Assembly: GCA_031425695.1 (NCBI GenBank)
Contig: JANPJV010000056.1
Coordinates: 1 to 31,271 of the forward strand
DNA from: JANPJV01 sp031425695
GTDB taxonomy: Bacteria > Pseudomonadota > Gammaproteobacteria > Xanthomonadales > SZUA-5
DNA: 31,271 nucleotides
Direction of reading: 5' to 3'
Position 1 is the stretch's first letter. Every line of letters starts with the position of its first letter. Under the pieces are notes generated by a model that saw only the letters and a program-made list of their open reading frames with translations, did not search any database and was not told where the DNA came from. This document shows positions 1-6,521 of this stretch, one piece after another. Both the position numbers and the translations under genes were made by a program.

Positions 1-92
1 GCGCCGGCGGACGAACTCGACGAAGCTGACAAAGGTGCGGGTGAACCAGGTTGAACTTCAGAGCTCGAGCTATCCATGAGAGGAGCCTACCT

Positions 93-1370
93 TCAGTAAT
101 TACGAAGAGGTAGTTGTCTCGGGGTACATTGGCACGGGGGGTAGCTCATGAACTGGAGCAGCGCGGCACTTGCGCACGCGGCACTGAAAATGAAAACGTT
201 TTCGCGCGCACGTAATGGATGGTCCGTGGATAATTGCTCAATATAGGTCGGGTCATCCAACAGTCCCTGACGATCAAGCTGCACCACACCGGGGTCGTAC
301 TGCCCGATGCACGCGAGACACCGCCGGTGTGGTCCAGTAACGTGCGAGCGCCAGTCCGCCGAGAGCAATTCGCCAGATCGGGTCTGGCGCACCAAGATGC
401 CGGCGTCGACCACCGGAATTAGGTGGGCTTGAGCGATAACATTTAGCAGATGACGTGCAGCTGGACGATCGACGCAGCTGAACAGAACGTCGCAATCCAG
501 CGCCGCTGTGTAGCCACTATTCTCCTGAAGCCGCTGCCTCACGCGACGCGCTGTGAACAACGTTGCCACCGTATGCTGTTCTAGCGCATCGCCCGCAACA
601 TCGACCTTGAATCGTTCGGCTTGCGCATCGGCCGTTGTGGCGTGAATTAGGCGATCGAGGTTGTGTTCCTCTACCTGATCGAAGTCGATCAAGACCAGAT
701 CTTCGATGCCAGTCCTCGCCAAAGCTTCGGCTACAATCGCTCCGACCGAACCCAATCCCACAATGCCAACGCGAAGGCGCGCCAGCTTCGCCTGGGCCTT
801 ATCACCCCACGCGTTGCGCGTCCGACGCTGGCAGGCGCCACTAATGGGAACTGGGCATTCGATATCGGCGAAATCGATTGAAAAACCTGAGCCGCAGGTG
901 CGCACTGTTCCGCACCATTTGCGCTGGAAGCAACCGAGCGCAACCCGTTCCCAGAACCGCGCGCTCCACACACCATCCGAGCCTGCGGTCAACCCTACCA
1001 ACGGTAGCCCGGTGGCACCGTAGGCCGCAGCCGCATGTCCGTCTTCTGCAGCGACGTCATCGCGGCTCATTTCTTGCCAGCCGGGGAACGGGTGGCTATG
1101 CAGAAATGCAAGCCCGGCACCCTGCGCGTGCGCAAGACCGGTTGCGCGTTCGAAATAGGCTGCAGCAAAACTTGCATTGCCATGCACGTCACGCTCGCCG
1201 CGTTCTGGCAGCACCAGTTCATACAGAAGTGCTGTGCGACGCGAATGGCCAGTACTTGGCCTCCACAACGCGAAACACAAGTCTTCCTGACCATCGGCTC
1301 TAAGCAGATGGCGATGAGCAGCGAGCGCCAGCTCACCGCCCATCGCCACACTGTGAGTTGGACGGCTCAT
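93..1370 (-). CDS. JAMM (JAB) peptidase - E1/ThiF adenylyltransferase fusion
   Basis: The 425-residue protein joins two ubiquitin-pathway enzymes. Near residues 91-105 it has HSHP..., then S102 and D105, the zinc-binding JAMM signature; the spacing from the second His to the Ser is one residue longer than in Rpn11. An acidic YELVLPE stretch upstream could supply the catalytic Glu. From about residue 200 there is a Rossmann fold (VGIVGLGSVG, then LIDFDQVEEHNLDR) and a CVDRPAAR segment typical of E1/MoeB/ThiF enzymes, with a CLAC half zinc site further on. The family activates the C-terminus of a ubiquitin-like protein with ATP, while the JAMM domain would remove or process it. I chose the ATG at 1370 because it overlaps the stop of the upstream gene as ATGA; an ATG at 1382 is also possible. 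It is co-transcribed with the Ubl-E2 gene. The fold calls are strong; the cellular role (defence or other) is inferred. Confidence 0.88.
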   Translation of the reverse strand: MSRPTHSVAMGGELALAAHRHLLRADGQEDLCFALWRPSTGHSRRTALLYELVLPERGERDVHGNASFAAAYFERATGLAHAQGAGLAFLHSHPFPGWQEMSRDDVAAEDGHAAAAYGATGLPLVGLTAGSDGVWSARFWERVALGCFQRKWCGTVRTCGSGFSIDFADIECPVPISGACQRRTRNAWGDKAQAKLARLRVGIVGLGSVGAIVAEALARTGIEDLVLIDFDQVEEHNLDRLIHATTADAQAERFKVDVAGDALEQHTVATLFTARRVRQRLQENSGYTAALDCDVLFSCVDRPAARHLLNVIAQAHLIPVVDAGILVRQTRSGELLSADWRSHVTGPHRRCLACIGQYDPGVVQLDRQGLLDDPTYIEQLSTDHPLRARENVFIFSAACASAALLQFMSYPPCQCTPRQLPLRNY

Positions 1371-1984
1371 TGAGAGTCCCAAAGACGCCAGATGTGGGCC
1401 ATGTACGTCGCCACCGTCTTGCGCGGCTCAGCCTGCCAATTGGGGAACGGACGCGACCAGTACTCCCAGGCTGCGCCGAAGTTCGGACTCGCACTGATAT
1501 TACTGGTCGGATGGGTTGAACCGACCGCTGTGCCGCCGTGGATCATTGGGCTGACGTGGGGCCCGCCCGGCGGGGTGGCCGGAAAGTCGGTCGGAACCTC
1601 AAGTCCGATTCGCACCTCCCGGCCCGCGAACCGCCCGGTTTCGACCGAGTAGTCAACGGCGACGCGCTCTCCCTCGGGATCGAGCAGTTCGACGGCGTAG
1701 CCCAGCTCGCGCAGCCCAGCGATGAAAGCCCCCCGTCCCATGCGAGAGATGTCCGAGACCGGCGTGGCTCCAGTTGAAATGATGATAAAGCGCTGGTTGT
1801 TGTGAAGCCGGATCAGCTCTTCGCCCCGACCCTGAAAGCTGTCCTTGTGCTGACCACGCAGTTCCACGAGATAGTTCGTGGCCGGGTCCTTGTGTCCTAA
1901 CTCACGGATGATCTGATTGGGCGTCATCTCGTGCTGGGTGGAGGCGACTTCCTCACCGTCGAGGGAGAATCGAATCGTATTCAT
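1367..1984 (-). CDS. Ubiquitin-like (multiubiquitin-type) domain fused to an E2-like domain without cysteine
   Basis: The protein has 205 residues. Residues 1 to about 75 resemble the bacterial multiubiquitin-type beta-grasp domain (starts IRFSLDGEEV, ends RFIIISTGATPVSD). Residues about 80-205 resemble the Prok-E2 type E branch of the UBC fold: a DFPATPPGGPHVSP segment followed by FGAAWEYWSRPFPNW and a C-terminal helix (TVATYMAHIWRLW). The whole protein contains no cysteine, so the E2-like part cannot form the usual thioester. The start at 1984 has a good AGGAG seven bases upstream. It is the first gene of a two-gene operon with the JAMM-E1 fusion and overlaps it by ATGA. In related bacterial operons Ubl, E2, E1 and JAB are usually separate or partly fused; here four modules sit in two genes. 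The E2 family call is from memory of motifs, without a search. Confidence 0.75.
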   Translation of the reverse strand: MNTIRFSLDGEEVASTQHEMTPNQIIRELGHKDPATNYLVELRGQHKDSFQGRGEELIRLHNNQRFIIISTGATPVSDISRMGRGAFIAGLRELGYAVELLDPEGERVAVDYSVETGRFAGREVRIGLEVPTDFPATPPGGPHVSPMIHGGTAVGSTHPTSNISASPNFGAAWEYWSRPFPNWQAEPRKTVATYMAHIWRLWDSQ

Positions 1985-2165
1985 GGTCAGACTCCTAGTC
2001 TCAATGTGAATAGGCCGCCGCTAGCCTGGTGGCTCTTCCTGCGATGTCCTTGGTGCAAGCTTGACGCGGCATGCTAAGTTTGTCAAGCAGCATGCTGCAT
2101 GCTTGGAAACCTTAGCGGCGCGCACTAAACTTAGGCCTTCGGAACAACAGCTCGTTGAGGAGACC
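1985..2165. promoter_or_regulatory. Divergent control region between the Ubl operon and the XRE-ImmA pair
   Basis: Several symmetrical elements lie between the two operons. AGACT and AGTCT arms (1989-2001) flank the Ubl gene's ribosome binding site. GCTTGAC (2059-2065) pairs with GTCAAGC (2082-2088). The palindrome GCATGC occurs three times, at 2069-2074, 2090-2095 and 2097-2102; the first two are 21 bp (two helical turns) apart. A possible rightward promoter is TTGGAA (2103-2108), a 17-base spacer, then TAAACT (2126-2131). These are candidate operators for the XRE repressor. The binding is inference. Confidence 0.4.
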
Positions 2166-2519
2166 GTGAAGCCACTACTCGGCCAATACCTAGCTTCAAT
2201 TCGCCTCGATCGGAAGATGTCGCTCAGACAGGTTGAGGAAGCGAGTAAGAAGGAGGTTTCGAATGCCTACCTTAGTCAACTTGAAACCGGCAAGATCCAG
2301 CAGCCAAGCCCGAATGTCCTCAATACGCTAGCCGACATTTACAAGATCGAATATGTACAGCTGATGGAACTGGCGGGGTATCTACCAGCTACGGCAACTC
2401 GCGAATCATCACAGCGGCACGGGCGCATCGCGACGTTCGCTGAGCACAATCTCACGAGAGATGAGGAAGGGCAGTTGATGGACTACCTGAAGTTTCTACG
2501 GACGCGAAGTCCCCCATGA
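2166..2519 (+). CDS. XRE-family helix-turn-helix repressor
   Basis: This 117-residue protein starts with a typical XRE domain: LGQYLASIRLDRKMSLRQVEE, then VSNAYLSQLETGK (the recognition-helix region) and PSPNVLNTLADIY. The C-terminal 40 residues are helical and probably dimerise or receive a signal. I chose GTG at 2166 because it begins right at the domain and follows GAGGAG. A longer reading from TTG at 2061 adds 35 residues of poor quality that overlap the symmetrical elements upstream. It overlaps the ImmA gene by ATGA. XRE-ImmA pairs occur in ICEBs1 (ImmR-ImmA) and as DdrO-IrrE in Deinococcus; in both, the peptidase cleaves the repressor. By analogy this pair may control the divergent Ubl operon, the integrase downstream, or both. 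Confidence 0.85.
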   Translation: MKPLLGQYLASIRLDRKMSLRQVEEASKKEVSNAYLSQLETGKIQQPSPNVLNTLADIYKIEYVQLMELAGYLPATATRESSQRHGRIATFAEHNLTRDEEGQLMDYLKFLRTRSPP

Positions 2520-3436
2520 GCAAGCCGGATGACAGCAGCCTTGAACCGCACGAGCTGGCAGCGGTCGAGGCACGAGCGCGGCAACTCTTAGATCGAGCTG
2601 CAGCCTGGGATCGTCTCCCGACCCCCGTAGACGACATCGTCGCGGCGGCTAAGCTACGCGTTGCACCAAAGGGAATGTTCGACCCCGCCAGCTTCCTAGC
2701 ATTCATCAAGAAGAAGTCTGTAGAAGCTGCCCACTCGCTCAAGGTAGCCCTGTCCAAGGTACTCGGAATCTACGACGCCAACGACGAGATCATTCACATC
2801 GATGATGGAGTCGGCCTGTCCAAGCAATCGTTCCTGAAATTGCACGAGACGGGCCACCACGAGATGCCATCGCATCGCAAGATTTTTCGCCTCTTCCAGG
2901 ACTGTGAGCAGACCCTCTCCCCAGCAGTTGCCGACCAGTTTGAGCGTGAGGCGAACAATTTCGCCAGGTACGCACTATTTCAGGGCGACACCTTCAAGCG
3001 CCGCGCCGCCGAAATGGCGATGGGCGTGAAAACACCGATGAAACTCGCAACGGTCTTCGGAGCATCTGTCTACGCGTCTGCACGCGAATTTGCCCGCACG
3101 CACCATAGGGCGTGCGTGGTGTACGTGCTTGAGCCTCTTGTGTTCATCCCGGGCGTTGGCGCTCAGGCCCAGGTTCGCCGAATAGAACCCTCGCCGTCCT
3201 TCCGTGCGCAGTTCGGATGTCCGACGGACCTGGTGGTCGATGTTAACCACGCGCTCTCGCGCCTGTTGCCCATTGGACGCAAGATGACGAGACCCACACC
3301 GCTTGTCTATCGCGACATAAACGGACTCGATCACGAGTGCCTCGGCGAGGCATTCGACACAAAGCACAACGTTCTGCTGCTGATATATCCGATCAAGGCG
3401 TTGACATCGACCACGATTCTGCTGCAAGTAGCGTAA
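2516..3436 (+). CDS. ImmA/IrrE-family metallopeptidase
   Basis: The 306-residue protein carries the zinc peptidase motif HETGH at about residues 110-114 (LKLHETGHHEMPSH) and a downstream FEREANNFARYAL helix whose Glu is the expected third zinc ligand. IIHIDDG just before the motif is the beta-strand seen in this family. The C-terminal half (from about residue 190) has no motif I recognise and may be the sensor region. It follows the XRE gene with an ATGA overlap, so the two should be translated together in similar amounts. Family members cleave their partner repressor after a stress or excision signal. The fold and partner are well supported; the signal and the regulon are unknown. Confidence 0.87.
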   Translation: MSKPDDSSLEPHELAAVEARARQLLDRAAAWDRLPTPVDDIVAAAKLRVAPKGMFDPASFLAFIKKKSVEAAHSLKVALSKVLGIYDANDEIIHIDDGVGLSKQSFLKLHETGHHEMPSHRKIFRLFQDCEQTLSPAVADQFEREANNFARYALFQGDTFKRRAAEMAMGVKTPMKLATVFGASVYASAREFARTHHRACVVYVLEPLVFIPGVGAQAQVRRIEPSPSFRAQFGCPTDLVVDVNHALSRLLPIGRKMTRPTPLVYRDINGLDHECLGEAFDTKHNVLLLIYPIKALTSTTILLQVA

Positions 3437-3511
3437 CCACATTGGAGCGGTGTCTTCAGAGCCAACACCCTCCCGTACATGCTCGTCGAAACGTAGCGCA
3501 GTGATGTGCGA

Positions 3512-3543
3512 CATATACCGATAAAATATGTTATCGGTATATG
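3512..3543. repeat. Perfect 13-6-13 inverted repeat resembling a Xer/dif-type recombination site
   Basis: Arms CATATACCGATAA (3512-3524) and TTATCGGTATATG (3531-3543) are exact reverse complements around the 6-base centre AATATG. The inner ends ATAA-N6-TTAT match the layout of dif and pdif sites bound by tyrosine recombinases. The site lies 26 bases before the recombinase start codon. It could be the core recombination site of that enzyme, an autoregulatory operator, or both. Confidence 0.6.
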
Positions 3544-3569
3544 ATGGGTTCCCGACAGAGGGTTCTGCG

Positions 3570-4547
3570 ATGGCGAACGGACGAGGCTTGGTGGTCGGTG
3601 GCGGCGAGCTTGAGGCGTCCTCGAAGTTGACCGATGCGAAGTTCCACCAGCTCGCCGACGTGCCGGCGGAGCTCGAGTGGTTCGCGAATCTCGACAACCC
3701 CCGGACGCGGCGTGCCTACCAGGCCGACATGCGGGATTTCATGAAGTTCGTCGGCATCCGCGCACCTGAAGAGTTCCGCTTGATCTCGCGCGGCCATGTG
3801 CTCGCTTGGCGAACGGCGCTCGAGGAACGCAAGCTCAACGGCGCCACCATCCGTCGCAAGCTCGCGGCACTCTCATCTTTATATGAGTATCTGTGCAATC
3901 GGCAAGCTGTCGCCCACAATCCCGTCAAAGGCGTCAAACGGCCTAGCGTCGATAGCTACGAGGGAAAAACGCCGGCGCTGGCCGATGGCCAGGCGCGGCT
4001 GCTGCTCGATGCGCCAAAGGCTTCGACGCTCAAAGGCAAGCGTGATCGCGCGATCCTGGCCGTGCTGCTCTACCACGGTCTGCGTCGCGCCGAGCTCTGT
4101 GCGATCGATGTCGGCGACCTGCAGGAGCGCCGCGGCGTCAAGCATCTGCGGATCCACGGCAAGGGCAACAAGCTGCGCTACCTGCCGCTGCATCCCGCGG
4201 CGGCCGCGCGCATTGAGGACTATCTGGCGCACAGCGAACACGGCGCAGATAAGACTGCGCCGCTGTTCCGTGCGCTACGCAATCCCGGTGCCGACAGCCG
4301 TCTCAGCAGCAAGGGTGTCTATACCAACGTGGTCCAGCACTACGGCCAAGCACTCGGACTCACCACCCTGCCCCTTTTCGGACCTCACGCCATGCGCGCC
4401 ACCGCCGCGACCAACGCGCTCGAGCACGGCGCAGATATCGCCAAGGTCCAGGAATGGCTCGGGCACGCCAATATCCAGACGACACGGATCTACGATCGGC
4501 GCAATTCGAGGCCGGAAGACTCCCCAACTTTCAAGGTTGCGTATTGA
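3570..4547 (+). CDS. Tyrosine recombinase/integrase (Xer-like)
   Basis: The protein is 325 residues from the chosen start. An N-terminal SAM-like core-binding domain (TRRAYQADMRDFMKFV ... GATIRRKLAALSSLYEYL) precedes a catalytic domain with the expected residues: R172 (GLRRAEL), a KGNKLRYLPLH beta-hairpin lysine, H273xxR276 (HAMRAT), H299 (LGHANIQTT) and the nucleophile Y308 (RIYD). It has no phage-type arm-binding domain and lacks the IntI-specific insert. The ATG at 3570 has AGAGGG seven bases upstream. An in-frame ATG at 3528 lies inside the palindrome and would put half of it in the coding sequence. Such enzymes move or resolve elements at short palindromic core sites. The substrate here is not known. 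Confidence 0.9.
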   Translation: MANGRGLVVGGGELEASSKLTDAKFHQLADVPAELEWFANLDNPRTRRAYQADMRDFMKFVGIRAPEEFRLISRGHVLAWRTALEERKLNGATIRRKLAALSSLYEYLCNRQAVAHNPVKGVKRPSVDSYEGKTPALADGQARLLLDAPKASTLKGKRDRAILAVLLYHGLRRAELCAIDVGDLQERRGVKHLRIHGKGNKLRYLPLHPAAAARIEDYLAHSEHGADKTAPLFRALRNPGADSRLSSKGVYTNVVQHYGQALGLTTLPLFGPHAMRATAATNALEHGADIAKVQEWLGHANIQTTRIYDRRNSRPEDSPTFKVAY

Positions 4548-4564
4548 TCGTTCAGCAGGCGGCT

Positions 4565-4663
4565 TTAGCTGGGACTTGAAGCACAGCTGGGTCCCGCTGG
4601 CCGGGTCTTCATTTCGAACTTGCTGTCACCGTCAGGCGCAAAGACCTGTTGTGCTGTGCTCAT
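4565..4663 (-). CDS. Possible 32-residue small protein, unknown
   Basis: A short reading frame starts with ATG preceded by a very good GAGGAGG eight or so bases upstream, and encodes MSTAQQVFAPDGDSKFEM... ending in CASSPS. The same frame is open further upstream to a GTG at 4765. I recognise no domain. It lies in the gap between the integrase and the frameshifted HExxH gene and could be a fragment. The only support is the ribosome binding site. Confidence 0.3.
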   Translation of the reverse strand: MSTAQQVFAPDGDSKFEMKTRPAGPSCASSPS

Positions 4664-4781
4664 CGAGACAGCCTCCTCGTACATTCGCAATCCGTCCGCT
4701 GATGCGTGGCCAGGCACATAGAGCAAATCCGAGCGGTTACGCGGCTGCGGCCGTTCGTAGATCACTCAGGGGGGCTAGATT

Positions 4782-5606
4782 GTGAACTATCCGGGCACCA
4801 TACCCACCGCTATCGCTCAATATCTCAATTGTGGTGATAGCGACCCCGAATGCCGCGTCTGGCCTGGCGGGCACTATCACCGCCACGGACTCGCGCATCG
4901 CGAACTTCGTGCGGCGTTGGTCGCTGAGGTCCGCCGCCGTGTGGTCGGCCTGGTATCGGCCGAGCCGCCCTCACATCGAGTCAGCGCCGTATCGAGCTGA
5001 TGGTGCGTGGGTTATTTCCAGCGGCGGAGCAGGAGATCGTGCTCGCCCGGCTGAGTTCTTCGGTCGTGCTCGTCACTCACGCCAACTTCGACGCGTTGCT
5101 TCAGAGCCTGACGTGGGACAGCACGGCCTGGGTGATCGCCAGCATGTACTTGCGCAGCCTTGGGCTGGAAACCCTGGGTGGCGACGATTCAACGCCGGTC
5201 GGCATGAGCGAGGAGACCACCTGCTATGTCACTCCAGAGTGCCTTGTCGAGGCCGATCCGTTCGCAGACTTCGTGGTACATGAAGCGGCCCATATCTTTC
5301 ACAACTGCAAGCGGGGAACCCCTCGGCTTGCAGCAAACACGCACCCGCGAGTGGTTGCTGGACATCGATTTCCATAGGCGCGAGACCTTTGCCTATTCGT
5401 GCGAGGCCTATTCGCGCGTCATCGACGGCTCTGCGAATCGCCGAGAGCGACTTCAGCGTGCAGGGGCCTTTGCGCAGGGTCATCACTTTCCAGTGAACGC
5501 AGTCGACGTGCCTGAAGTGATCGACATCGCGCACGCGGCGGCCGCCTCGCACTCCGGCTGGAAGCTCATTCTTGCGCGCTGCGCGCATCGCCACACGGGG
5601 CGTTAG
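4782..5606 (+). pseudogene. Frameshifted conserved HExxH-type hypothetical protein of mobile elements
   Basis: The pieces of one protein are spread over two frames. It begins at GTG 4782 behind AGGGGG (MNYPGTIPTAIAQYLNCGD...), continues from about 4970 in another frame (MVRGLFPAAEQEIVLARL ... FVVHEAAHIFHNCK) and returns to the first frame after about 5316 (LGLQQTRTREWLLDIDF ... AYSCEAYSRVI ... GWKLILARCA). HEAAH is a zinc peptidase-like motif. The second shift is explained by one extra G in the GGGG run at 5313-5316; removing it joins CKR to EPLGLQQTRTREW. The first shift lies somewhere in 4930-4975. From memory this is a roughly 270-residue conserved hypothetical protein often carried near integrative elements. 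It is probably inactive. A sequencing error in the G run, or translational coupling at TGATG (4998-5002), are alternatives. Confidence 0.7.
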
Positions 5607-5641
5607 CGCTAGCGGCTCCAATTTGGCGCGCATTCGCTTGT

Positions 5642-5893
5642 TTAAAACTCGCCAGCACACGATCGGCGCCCGGGCGACGCCCCGACCCTACCGCGGCTGC
5701 CGATCGGTCGTCGGCCAAGCTCCGGCCAAAGTGACGGTTCCGGCTGTGTGCTGCGGCGACTGAACGCACCGGGATTCATGAAAACGACCGTGCACCCGCG
5801 GCACGCATACGCAGGCTTCGCGCCGGGGCGGTTGAGCGACACAAATGAGCTGCAATTGCAGATTGGGCAGCAGAACGGCGGCGGTTGAGGCAT
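5642..5893 (-). CDS. Small zinc-ribbon protein, unknown function
   Basis: The 83-residue protein has two knuckles, CPIC near residues 9-12 and CRGC near 31-34, separated by about 18 residues (FVSLNRPGAKPAYA). This is a classic zinc ribbon. The C-terminal half (QPEPSLWPELGRRP...) is basic and low in structure and may bind DNA or RNA. No strong ribosome binding site is visible, but a TAGAAT -10 box (complement of 5923-5928) and a LexA box overlapping the -35 region lie just upstream. Its neighbours are the frameshifted gene and non-coding DNA of the putative mobile segment. The function is unknown. The DNA-damage control is inferred from the LexA box. Confidence 0.55.
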   Translation of the reverse strand: MPQPPPFCCPICNCSSFVSLNRPGAKPAYACRGCTVVFMNPGAFSRRSTQPEPSLWPELGRRPIGSRGRVGASPGRRSCAGEF

Positions 5894-5936
5894 CGCGGAA
5901 GCTCGGCGGTCACTGGTTAGCCATTCTAGCGCGCGG

Positions 5937-5952
5937 CTGTATGTCTATACAG
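5937..5952. promoter_or_regulatory. LexA (SOS) box, with -10 box for the leftward zinc-ribbon gene
   Basis: CTGTATGTCTATACAG is CTG-N10-CAG with perfect 6-base arms (CTGTAT and ATACAG), very close to the E. coli SOS consensus. On the minus strand TAGAAT (complement of 5923-5928) is a good -10 box. With a 17-base spacer the -35 hexamer would lie inside the LexA box (complement of 5946-5951), the arrangement expected for repression. The zinc-ribbon start codon is 44 bases downstream. Confidence 0.65.
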
Positions 5953-6350
5953 TGATCTGCCCGCGGAGCGGCGTGCCAACATTCTCGTCGATGACGTTGC
6001 GCGCCGAGACTGGGGATCACAGCCGTTTTTGGCAAGTCCTCCCGCCTTGCCCTTCCGGCTCGGCGCTCCTGCAACCGAGAATCGGCCGTGCTCCGCGACA
6101 TCCAAGCTTCAATCGCCGCCGAGACTGGAGACGACCCAATCGCACACCCGTTTTCACCCATTTAGCCATGAAGTCCGACGAACTGATGCCCGATCATGCT
6201 CATGCCGCGGTATCTATTCGGACCGCGACACTGCGCGCCGGACGATGCGCTTGCTAACCGGTCGGGTTGGGTGGGGACGGGGGTGCCGGCAACGACGATC
6301 GGCTAACAGAAGGGCGGTGCCCTCGCCGCTCAAGCAGCGCTCAGTAACTC
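5953..6350. other. Gene-poor stretch, no supported gene
   Basis: No reading frame here has a convincing start, ribosome binding site or recognisable protein. Several frames stay open by chance because of the high GC content. It contains GCTAACC near 6256 and GGCTAACA near 6301. These look at first like integron attC ends but do not fit that consensus. Confidence 0.5.
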
Positions 6351-6521
6351 TCACTGTGGCTTTACCATTCCGCCGAGCCTCGTCGGCCTATTAATCAGCG
6401 CACGCAAACGGTCAGCAGCTTCCGGCGCACGAAGCGCCGCTAGGCGCTCATCGAAACTGCGGCGTAGATCTTCCGGGTCATGACCGTGGTCACCGCTTTC
6501 CGGTGCCAATGGCTTGCTCAC
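6351..6521 (-). CDS. Possible 56-residue small protein, unknown
   Basis: The GTG at 6521 is preceded by AAAGGAG at ideal spacing. The product is charged and probably helical (PEDLRRSFDERLAALRAPEAADRLRALI), with GDHGHD near the N-terminus. I recognise no family. Longer in-frame reading to 6626 gives an unconvincing N-terminus. The start site and amphipathic composition support a real gene; nothing suggests a function. Confidence 0.42.
   Translation of the reverse strand: MSKPLAPESGDHGHDPEDLRRSFDERLAALRAPEAADRLRALINRPTRLGGMVKPQ

Noticed and set aside
1..92. Possible third gene of the Ubl operon on the minus strand (ATG at 77) or a plus-strand C-terminus ending at 51-53
   Set aside because: The minus-strand reading is Ser-rich, low complexity and lacks a ribosome binding site; the plus-strand piece is only 17 residues. 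Neither can be decided at the window edge.
2975..3697. 240-residue open frame on the minus strand opposite immA and the integrase start
   Set aside because: It is antisense to two well-supported genes, crosses the palindrome, and has no recognisable domain.
5910..6257. Overlapping frames on both strands around 5910-6257
   Set aside because: No ribosome binding site or recognisable protein, with composition typical of chance frames; they also cross the LexA box.
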